A stretch of 11,869 bases of DNA from contig JASHRY010000400.1 of assembly GCA_030037105.1 (NCBI GenBank), positions 1 to 11,869 of the forward strand, given 5' to 3'. The notes beneath the pieces were generated by a model. That model searched no databases. It was given only the letters and a program-made list of their open reading frames with translations, and was not told the DNA's origin. This document shows, piece after piece, positions 6,825 through 11,869 of the stretch (its first letter is position 1; each line of letters opens with the position of its first letter). Position numbers and translations under genes: made by a program. Origin of the DNA: Xanthobacteraceae bacterium (lineage in GTDB: Bacteria > Pseudomonadota > Alphaproteobacteria > Rhizobiales > Xanthobacteraceae).

Positions 6825-7727
6825 TCAACGTTCGACCTTCTCGCCCGCCGGAAGCTCGCGCGTGCCGAGCGCGTCGGCGAGCCGCGCCTTCGCCGAGCCC
6901 GGCTTGAGCGGCTGCTGCTGGCGCGGATGCGGCGCCCAACCCGACAGCCACACGATCTCGAAGGTTGCGCGCACGCGCCCGTCGGCGTCGGCAAAGCGCT
7001 GGGCGTAGATCTGCGCCATGCGCATCAACGTCGCGCGCTTGAGCGGGGTACGGCGGCGGGCGACGAGCGCGTTAGTGGCCCCCATGCGCCGCAGATCGTG
7101 CATCAGCGCGAAAGCGGAGTCGTAGCGCACCGTCACGGTATCGGCGTCGGCGACCGGGAGTGCAAATCCGGCGCGCTGCAACAAAGCGCCGAGATCGCGC
7201 AAATCGGCGAACGGCGCAATCCGGGGTGAAATGCCGCCTTCGACTTCGCTTTCGGCGGCGGCGAAGGCGTGACGCAGCTCGGTCAGCGTCGCGCCGCCGA
7301 TGAGAGCGGCGAGAAACAATCCGTCGGGTTTCAGCGCGCGGCGAATTTGCACGAGCACGCCCGGCAGATCGTTGACGAATTGCAGCGCCAGCGCCGAGAC
7401 GACCAGATCGAGGGCGCCGTCGCGAAACGGCAGCGCCTCCTCGTCGGCGACGACAAGCTTGTGCGCGCGCGTTGCGCCGCGCTCGGGCGCCGCATCGGCG
7501 GCGATGATCGTGCCGATCGATCCGAGGCGCGCGAGCGCCGCGCGCACCGCCTCGCCCGGCGTGGCGAGATCGACCGCGAGATCGAACCGCCGCAGCACCG
7601 CGGCCAGCCTATCGGCGAGGTCGTCGGCCACGCGATCGAGCAAAAAAGCCGCCGGGCCCAAGGCGGCCGCGCGCCGACGCCGGAGGCGAATGAGCGCGCG
7701 GTCGAAAATCATCGAACCTTCCGTCAT
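6825..7727 (-). CDS. NDUFAF5-like SAM-dependent methyltransferase-fold protein
   Basis: This 300-residue protein has the class I methyltransferase fold and closely resembles mitochondrial NDUFAF5, which acts in complex I assembly by modifying an arginine of the NDUFS7 subunit. Recognisable segments are MIFDRALIRLRRRRA (6-20), the motif IV-like LVVSALALQFVNDLP (108-122), IRRALKPDGLFLAALIGG (128-145), EGGISPRIAPFADLRDLG (163-180) and the later tract around FALMHDLRRMGATNA. The usual glycine-rich SAM motif I is replaced by DLATPGEA at 53-60, so cofactor binding cannot be taken for granted. The start may be ATG 7727, or ATG 7712, which has GGAAGG 4 nt upstream and gives the conserved MIFDRAL start. 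It is divergent from comF. A complex I role is inferred from the family; a BioC-like role is less likely. Confidence 0.82.
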   Translation of the reverse strand: MTEGSMIFDRALIRLRRRRAAALGPAAFLLDRVADDLADRLAAVLRRFDLAVDLATPGEAVRAALARLGSIGTIIAADAAPERGATRAHKLVVADEEALPFRDGALDLVVSALALQFVNDLPGVLVQIRRALKPDGLFLAALIGGATLTELRHAFAAAESEVEGGISPRIAPFADLRDLGALLQRAGFALPVADADTVTVRYDSAFALMHDLRRMGATNALVARRRTPLKRATLMRMAQIYAQRFADADGRVRATFEIVWLSGWAPHPRQQQPLKPGSAKARLADALGTRELPAGEKVER

Positions 7728-7868
7728 TATCCAAGTCTCTCACGTCGCATCGGCCCTGTCCTGGATGCAGCGCAGCACGCAGTGTTGCGTCGCAGAGCCG
7801 TGCACCGCCTCCCGGAAATGCCCGCATCTTTGAATGACAAATCCATTGCGGCGCGATAGCGTGGCGTC
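7728..7868. other. Divergent methyltransferase / comF spacer
   Basis: The 141-nt spacer must carry outward promoters for both neighbours. I see only a weak TTGAAT (7830-7835) with an off-consensus CGATAG 18 nt later on the plus strand, and I do not call it a promoter. There is no clear ribosome site before comF. Confidence 0.4.
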
Positions 7869-8660
7869 ATGGGAGTGTCGGCAAGCCTCGTTTCCACGAC
7901 GTGGCGCAACCGTGCCGCCGTGGCGGCACGCGCGGCGTTCAACGTCGCGCTCGATGTCGCGCTGCCGCGCCTGTGCGCCGCCTGCCGCGAGCCGGTCACG
8001 GGACCGGGCCTCTGCCCGGTTTGCTGGTCGAAGCTGTCCTTCATCACGAAGCCCTATTGCGAGCGGCTCGGCATACCCTTCGTGTATGATCCCGGTCCGG
8101 GCATCCTGTCCATGGAAGCGCTCGCCGATCCGCCGGCCTATCACCGCGCTCGCGCCGCGGTGCGCTTCGACGACATTTCGCGCGCTTTGGTGCATGCGCT
8201 CAAATATGGCGACCGGCTCGACTTGGCGCCGATGATGGGGCGCTGGATCAGCCATGCCGGCCGCGAACTCCTGGCCGAGGCCGACGCGCTCGTCCCGGTG
8301 CCGCTGCACTGGCGCCGGCTGTGGGCGCGGCGCTTCAACCAGTCGGCCATGCTCGCGGCCGCGATTTCAGCGGCAAGCGGCGTGCCGGTCGTCACCACCG
8401 CGCTCAAGCGCGCCAAGGCGACGGTGCAGCAGGTGGGCCTGACGCGGTCGCAGCGCGCGGCCAATGTGCAGGGCGCGTTCCGCGTGCCGGACGAAGGCAA
8501 GCCGGCGGTCGTGGGCCGCCGCCTCGTTCTCGTCGACGACGTGTTGACGTCCGGTGCCACGGTGGACGGCTGCGCGCGGGCGCTTTTGCGCGCCGGCGCC
8601 GCCAACGTCGACGTGCTCGTCTTTGCCAGGGTTGCCGATCCCGTGCGGGCGTCCATATAA
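7869..8660 (+). CDS. comF: ComF family phosphoribosyltransferase-like protein
   Basis: ComF-family proteins combine a small zinc-binding N-terminus with a type I phosphoribosyltransferase fold. In competent species ComF helps take up single-stranded DNA; elsewhere the role is unsettled. The 263-residue protein has CAAC (36-39) and CPVC (49-52) as the four-cysteine zinc site. The family segment ALKYGDRLDLAPMMG (110-124) follows, then the substrate-side LVPVPLHWRRLWARRFNQS (141-159) and the PRPP-binding loop LVLVDDVLTSGAT (219-231). All key residues are present. Members without competence systems are widespread in alphaproteobacteria, so DNA uptake should not be assumed. It is the first gene of a tight plus-strand cluster, with grxC starting 27 nt downstream. 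Confidence 0.93.
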   Translation: MGVSASLVSTTWRNRAAVAARAAFNVALDVALPRLCAACREPVTGPGLCPVCWSKLSFITKPYCERLGIPFVYDPGPGILSMEALADPPAYHRARAAVRFDDISRALVHALKYGDRLDLAPMMGRWISHAGRELLAEADALVPVPLHWRRLWARRFNQSAMLAAAISAASGVPVVTTALKRAKATVQQVGLTRSQRAANVQGAFRVPDEGKPAVVGRRLVLVDDVLTSGATVDGCARALLRAGAANVDVLVFARVADPVRASI

Positions 8661-8687
8661 CCCGTTTGGTGGATTTAACGCATCGTT

Positions 8688-8963
8688 ATGGCTTCTGTCG
8701 AAATCTATACGACCCAATCCTGCCCTTATTGCCTTTGGGCGAAGGAATTGCTCGCGCGCAAGGGCACGAGTTTCCGCGAAATCGACGTCACGGCGGATCG
8801 GCAGATGCGGCAGCAGATGGTCCAACGGGCGAACGGACGCACCACGGTGCCGCAGATTTTCATCGACGGCGCGCATGTCGGCGGCTGCGACGAGCTTTAC
8901 GCGCTCGAAGAGCGGGGCGGGCTCGATCCGCTGCTAGCGACCGGCGCGGGACGACCGGCATGA
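8688..8963 (+). CDS. grxC: Glutaredoxin 3
   Basis: This 91-residue dithiol glutaredoxin reduces disulfides and glutathione mixed disulfides in the cytoplasm using glutathione. The active site CPYC occupies residues 12-15 after the first beta strand (VEIYTTQS). The cis-proline loop TTVPQIFIDG (52-61) and the glutathione-binding GGCDEL (65-70) are intact, so the protein should be fully active. GGTGGA lies about 14 nt before the start, farther than ideal. The stop codon overlaps the ATG of the downstream amidase as ATGA (8960-8963), which suggests translational coupling. This arrangement of comF, grxC, Nit-type hydrolase and DUF1178 is familiar from Hyphomicrobiales genomes. Confidence 0.95.
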   Translation: MASVEIYTTQSCPYCLWAKELLARKGTSFREIDVTADRQMRQQMVQRANGRTTVPQIFIDGAHVGGCDELYALEERGGLDPLLATGAGRPA

Positions 8964-9847
8964 GCGCGGCGGCGGCGACTTCGGCCTTCAAGGTCGGCCT
9001 CGTGCAGATGCGCTCGGGGGTCGATCCGCAGGTCAATCTCGCGGCGGCGGTCGCGGCGATCGAGCAAGCCAAGCGCGCCGGTGCCGATTACGTGCTCACC
9101 CCGGAGATGACCAACATCATGGAGATCAAGCGCGAGCGCCTGCTGGCTACGATCGCCGATGAGGAAAGCGATCCGACGCTGGCGAGCTTGCGCGAGGCGG
9201 CGCGGGCGCTTTCGATCTACATCCATATCGGTTCGCTCGCCGTCAAGACGTCGCCGGACAAGGCGGCGAACCGCTCGTTCCTGATCGACCGCGGAGGCGA
9301 TGTCGTCGCCCGCTACGACAAGATTCACATGTTCGATGTCGACCTCGCCGGCGGCGAAAGCTATCACGAGTCGCACACGTACCGCGCCGGCGAGCTTGCC
9401 GTCGTCGCCGACCTGCCGTGGGGACGGCTCGGCGTGACCATCTGCTACGATTTGCGTTTTCCCGCGCTCTATCGGGCGCTCGCCGAATCCGGCGCCTCGT
9501 TCTTTGCCATCCCGGCCGCCTTCACCAAGCAGACCGGAGCGGCGCACTGGCACGTGCTCATGCGCGCGCGCGCGATCGAGAACGGCTGCTTCGTGTTCGC
9601 CGCCGCGCAAGGCGGCAAGCACGAGAACGGACGCGAGACCTTTGGGCACTCGCTGGTCGTCAACCCCTGGGGCCAAATCCTGGCCGAGGGCGGAACGGAG
9701 CCGGGCGTGATCCTCGCCGAGATCGATCCCGCCGAGGTCGCGGCCGCGCGCGCGCGGATCGCCTCGCTGCACCAGGGCCGACGCTTCGAGCTCATCGAGC
9801 CGTTGGCCGAGCCGACCCGTCTACATTCCGTGCGGGCGCCGCTATGA
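8960..9847 (+). CDS. Carbon-nitrogen hydrolase, Nit1/YbeM-type; probable deaminated glutathione amidase
   Basis: This 295-residue nitrilase-superfamily amidase carries the complete catalytic triad: Glu49 in LTPEMTN, Lys121 in RYDKIHMFD and Cys162 in TICYDLRFP. HMFDVDLAGGESYHES is characteristic of the Nit branch. Nit1 and bacterial YbeM repair a side product of transaminases by hydrolysing deaminated glutathione. Coupling to grxC by a 4-nt start/stop overlap supports a glutathione-related job here, but omega-amidase activity (Nit2 type) on alpha-ketoglutaramate is the main alternative. The ATG at 8960 gives the normal length and N-terminal strand (FKVGLVQMRSG); the same frame stays open upstream through comF and grxC without relation to this protein. 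Its stop overlaps the start of the DUF1178 gene. Confidence 0.9.
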   Translation: MSAAAATSAFKVGLVQMRSGVDPQVNLAAAVAAIEQAKRAGADYVLTPEMTNIMEIKRERLLATIADEESDPTLASLREAARALSIYIHIGSLAVKTSPDKAANRSFLIDRGGDVVARYDKIHMFDVDLAGGESYHESHTYRAGELAVVADLPWGRLGVTICYDLRFPALYRALAESGASFFAIPAAFTKQTGAAHWHVLMRARAIENGCFVFAAAQGGKHENGRETFGHSLVVNPWGQILAEGGTEPGVILAEIDPAEVAAARARIASLHQGRRFELIEPLAEPTRLHSVRAPL

Positions 9848-10338
9848 TCCGCTATGCACTCAATTGCGAGCGCGGCCACGCCTTCGAGAGCTGGTTCCAG
9901 AACTCGGCCGCCTACGACAAGCAGGCGAAACGCGGACTGGTGAGTTGTCCGATCTGCGGCTCCGGCAAAGTGGAGAAGGCGATCATGACGCCACGCCTGG
10001 CGCGGGCCGCAACCGCCGCGCCGGCACCGCGGACAGAGATGCCGCCGATGCCGCCGCCGGCGCCGACGTCCTCGCCAACGTCCGCCAAGGCGCCGGTCGC
10101 CATCATGTCGCCGCACGAACGCGAGCTGCGCAAGAAGCTCAAAGAGTTGCGCGACCACATCACCAGGAACGCCGATTACGTCGGTCCGCGTTTCCCCGAG
10201 CAGGCGCGCAAGATCCATTATGGCGAGATCGAGCACCGCTCGATCTACGGCGAAGCCTCGCCCGAGGAGGCCAGGGAATTACATGAGGAAGGCATCGAAT
10301 TTCATCCGCTGCCGATCCTGCCGGACGAATTCAACTGA
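9844..10338 (+). CDS. DUF1178 family protein with putative zinc ribbon
   Basis: The 164-residue product matches the DUF1178 family, whose function I do not know. The N-terminus MIRYALNCERGHAFESWF with Cys8 and His12, followed by Cys35 and Cys38 in SCPICGS, looks like a small FmdB-like metal-binding ribbon. A low-complexity linker rich in Ala and Pro (about 54-85) follows. The charged C-terminal part contains HERELRKKLKELRDHI, VGPRFPEQARKIHYGE and the conserved end GIEFHPLPILPDEFN. Its ATG overlaps the stop of the amidase as ATGA (9844-9847), so it is probably translated from the same message. It ends a four-gene cluster, and a degenerate palindrome follows. Confidence 0.9.
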   Translation: MIRYALNCERGHAFESWFQNSAAYDKQAKRGLVSCPICGSGKVEKAIMTPRLARAATAAPAPRTEMPPMPPPAPTSSPTSAKAPVAIMSPHERELRKKLKELRDHITRNADYVGPRFPEQARKIHYGEIEHRSIYGEASPEEARELHEEGIEFHPLPILPDEFN

Positions 10339-10350
10339 CGCGCCGTAGCG

Positions 10351-10393
10351 CGTCATTCCGCGACGTCGTGGAGCGGCGGCCGGCAGAATAACG
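10351..10393. terminator. Degenerate palindrome at the DUF1178 / eamA convergence
   Basis: CGTCATTC (10351-10358) pairs with GAATAACG (10386-10393) at seven of eight positions across a GC-rich middle. It sits in the 59-nt gap between two convergent genes and starts with the same CGTCATT as the palindrome at 6775. It may be a decayed copy of the same type of repeat acting as a terminator. Confidence 0.4.
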
Positions 10394-10397
10394 ACAC

Positions 10398-11324
10398 TCA
10401 ATGCGCTAAAATCAACAGTCCGACGCCGCACACCACGAGCACCATGCCGGCGGCCTCGCGCGGGCTGGTGCGCTGACCGAACGAAAAGCGGGCGATGAAC
10501 TGGGCGAACAAGACCTCGACCAGAGCCAACGTGCGCACGCTCGCGGCAGTGGCGAGCGCGAAAGCGAGGAACCAGAACTGCGAGGCAAGCGCCCCCGTGA
10601 GGCCGGCAAAGAGCGAAGGTTTCCAGCCGCGCGCGATGGCCGCGAGCACCGAACGGTCGCGCAGCGCCAGATAGGCCGACAGCAGGACCGTCTGCATGGC
10701 GAGCCCGATCACCAGCGTGAACGTCGCGGCCATGACGTAATGGGGCAGGGCGAGACTGAGAATGGCGCCGCGAAAGCCGATCGCCGACAACGCGAACATG
10801 CCGCCGGCGGCGAGGCCCAACAGCGTCGGCTTGATGTCGCCGCGCCCCCGCCCGTCGCTCCCCCGCTTGCGGGATAGGGTGAGGGCGGGGGTTGTCGACA
10901 TGACGACCACACCCGAGGTGGCGAGGAGGATCGCCGCCAGCATCGGCGCGCTCACGGCGTCACCGAGGAAGATGAGGCCGAAGATCGCGACCTGAATCGG
11001 TTCGGTCTTGATGTAGGCGATAGCGACGACGAACGAGCGCTCGTTCATCGCCGCGAGCATCAAAGCCGTGGCGGCGATCTGCGCCAACGCGCCGTCGATC
11101 ACCCAGGGCCAAAAATTCCATCGCGGTCGCGGCAGCGGCAATCCCGTCGCCAGGACGACGCCGGCGAGGAAAAGGAGCGCAAAGGGAAAGCCGAACAGAA
11201 ACCGGACGTGGGTCGCGCCGACCGTGCCCAGGCTTTTGCTCAGCTCGCGCTGCGTCGCGTTGCGGACGGTTTGGGCGAATGCGGCGATGATGGTGAAGAC
11301 GGCCCAGAGCCAGGGCGTGAGCAT
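10398..11324 (-). CDS. DMT superfamily (EamA-type) membrane transporter
   Basis: The 308-residue protein is very hydrophobic, with about ten predicted membrane helices arranged as two five-helix EamA repeats: roughly 3-20, 41-62, 72-92, 99-121, 125-142, then 167-190, 193-220, 236-258, 262-280 and 290-307. Family features include the helix 3-4 tract MNERSFVVAIAYIKTEP and the matching ALATAASVRTLALVEVLFAQF in the second half. DMT members export metabolites or amino acids; the substrate here cannot be predicted. The loop joining the halves carries ALTLSRKRGSDGRGRG (147-162), encoded by a palindromic repeat. The ATG at 11324 shares one base with the stop of ubiG (TAATG), and GGAGAAGG of the ubiG end provides a ribosome site, so the two genes should be coupled. 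Any link to ubiquinone is positional only. Confidence 0.9.
   Translation of the reverse strand: MLTPWLWAVFTIIAAFAQTVRNATQRELSKSLGTVGATHVRFLFGFPFALLFLAGVVLATGLPLPRPRWNFWPWVIDGALAQIAATALMLAAMNERSFVVAIAYIKTEPIQVAIFGLIFLGDAVSAPMLAAILLATSGVVVMSTTPALTLSRKRGSDGRGRGDIKPTLLGLAAGGMFALSAIGFRGAILSLALPHYVMAATFTLVIGLAMQTVLLSAYLALRDRSVLAAIARGWKPSLFAGLTGALASQFWFLAFALATAASVRTLALVEVLFAQFIARFSFGQRTSPREAAGMVLVVCGVGLLILAH
10845..10891. repeat. Palindromic repeat inside the eamA coding sequence
   Basis: Perfect 9-bp arms, CCCCCGCCC (10845-10853) and GGGCGGGGG (10883-10891), enclose a second hairpin, CCCGC-TT-GCGGG (10862-10873). The segment resembles intergenic palindromes of the CCCTCACCC...CCCGCAAGCGGG type seen in many Hyphomicrobiales. 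Here it is in frame and encodes about residues 145-160 of the transporter, in the loop between its two halves. Confidence 0.7.
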
Positions 11325-11869
11325 TACGCCGCCTTCTCCGCGACCACCATGTAGTTCACGTCCATGTCGGTCGAGAGCTGCCAGCGGTCGGCGAGGAGAT
11401 TATAGGTCACCCCGGTTTGGTCGATGATGCGCAGTCCGGCCTGCGCGATCGCGATCTCAAGCTCGTTCGGGGTCACGAACTTGTCCCATTGATGCGTACC
11501 GCGCGGCAGCCAACGCAAAATGTACTCGGCGCCGACGATCGCCAGTGCAAAGCTCTTCAGCGTGCGATTGAGCGTCGCGACGAAGACGAGCCCGCCGCGC
11601 TTGGCCGTCGCCGCCGCAAGCGAGACGAACAGGCCGACGTCGGCGACGTGCTCGACCACTTCCATGGCGAGAACAACGTCAAAAACCTCGCCGGCCTCCG
11701 CCAGAGCCTCGACGCTGGTGTTGCGGTAATCGATCGAAAGTCCCGATTGTGCCGCGTGATGCTGCGCGACCGAGATGTTGCGCGGCGAGGGATCGGCGCC
11801 GGTGACCGCCGCGCCGAGCCGCGCCAGCGGCTCGCAGAGAATTCCGCCGCCGCAGCCGAGATCGAGGAT
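11324..11869 (-). CDS. ubiG: Ubiquinone biosynthesis O-methyltransferase UbiG (N-terminus off right edge)
   Basis: UbiG performs both O-methylations of the ubiquinone ring, using SAM, at the cytoplasmic membrane face. The visible 181 residues begin inside the SAM-binding motif [21 protein letters not shown], and continue with [11 protein letters not shown] (motif II) and [28 protein letters not shown] is the UbiG signature around motif post-II. The C-terminal half has [42 protein letters not shown], the family's membrane and cardiolipin-contacting region. About 65-75 N-terminal residues should lie beyond the window. The frame is intact to the TAA at 11326-11324, which overlaps the start of the EamA gene by one base. 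Confidence 0.97.
   Translation of the reverse strand: MLDLGCGGGILCEPLARLGAAVTGADPSPRNISVAQHHAAQSGLSIDYRNTSVEALAEAGEVFDVVLAMEVVEHVADVGLFVSLAAATAKRGGLVFVATLNRTLKSFALAIVGAEYILRWLPRGTHQWDKFVTPNELEIAIAQAGLRIIDQTGVTYNLLADRWQLSTDMDVNYMVVAEKAA

Noticed and set aside
7830..7859. Possible comF promoter TTGAAT with CGATAG
   Set aside because: The -10 match is too poor to separate from chance.
8321..8959. N-terminal extension of the amidase through comF and grxC
   Set aside because: The frame is open but unrelated to nitrilases; the ATG at 8960 overlapping the grxC stop gives the standard family length.
1..11869. CRISPR arrays, tRNA or rRNA genes, prophage or complete insertion sequences
   Set aside because: No regularly spaced direct repeats, no tRNA cloverleaf or rRNA-like stretch, and no intact transposase or phage gene was seen on either strand.

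Overview
The window reads as an ordinary housekeeping stretch of a high-GC alphaproteobacterial chromosome, most likely Hyphomicrobiales (Bradyrhizobium or Rhodoplanes-like). The gene content and order support this (secA / parvulin / argJ / mutT, then an NDUFAF5-like methyltransferase / comF / grxC / nitrilase / DUF1178, then ubiG), as do the class-specific families and palindromic intergenic repeats. The assignment rests on family recognition from translated sequence; no database search was possible.

Layout. Positions 1-2560 (minus) hold most of secA, whose C-terminus lies beyond the left edge. A 366-nt divergent intergenic region separates it from an exported parvulin-type peptidyl-prolyl isomerase (2927-3805, +), followed by argJ (3925-5166, +). 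Between argJ and mutT lies a visibly lower-GC island with a HigBA-type toxin-antitoxin locus on the minus strand. The antitoxin higA is intact. The toxin higB carries two single-base frameshifts of opposite sign, but its promoter and palindromic operator are still visible. mutT (6143-6547, +) and a small orphan Flp-type pilin (6574-6765, +) follow. The pilin faces a minus-strand methyltransferase (6825-7727) across a strong palindromic hairpin.

A compact plus-strand operon comes next: comF (7869-8660), grxC (8688-8963), a carbon-nitrogen hydrolase (8960-9847) and a DUF1178 zinc-ribbon protein (9844-10338). The last two start codons each overlap the preceding stop as ATGA. Facing this operon on the minus strand are a DMT/EamA transporter (10398-11324) and, upstream of it, ubiG (11324-11869), cut by the right edge. 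The ubiG stop and eamA start share one base.

How the genes work together. SecA drives protein export and the parvulin probably assists folding after export. ArgJ recycles acetyl groups in arginine synthesis. MutT cleans the nucleotide pool. GrxC and the Nit-type amidase both fit glutathione homeostasis. UbiG (ubiquinone synthesis) and the NDUFAF5-like protein (complex I maturation in its eukaryotic relatives) both relate to respiration.

I found no convincing novel multi-gene system. The points most worth a second look are the doubly frameshifted higB beside an intact higA, a 47-bp palindromic repeat carried in frame inside eamA, the related palindromes at the two convergent gene junctions, a hairpin just before the argJ start, and the orphan pilin.
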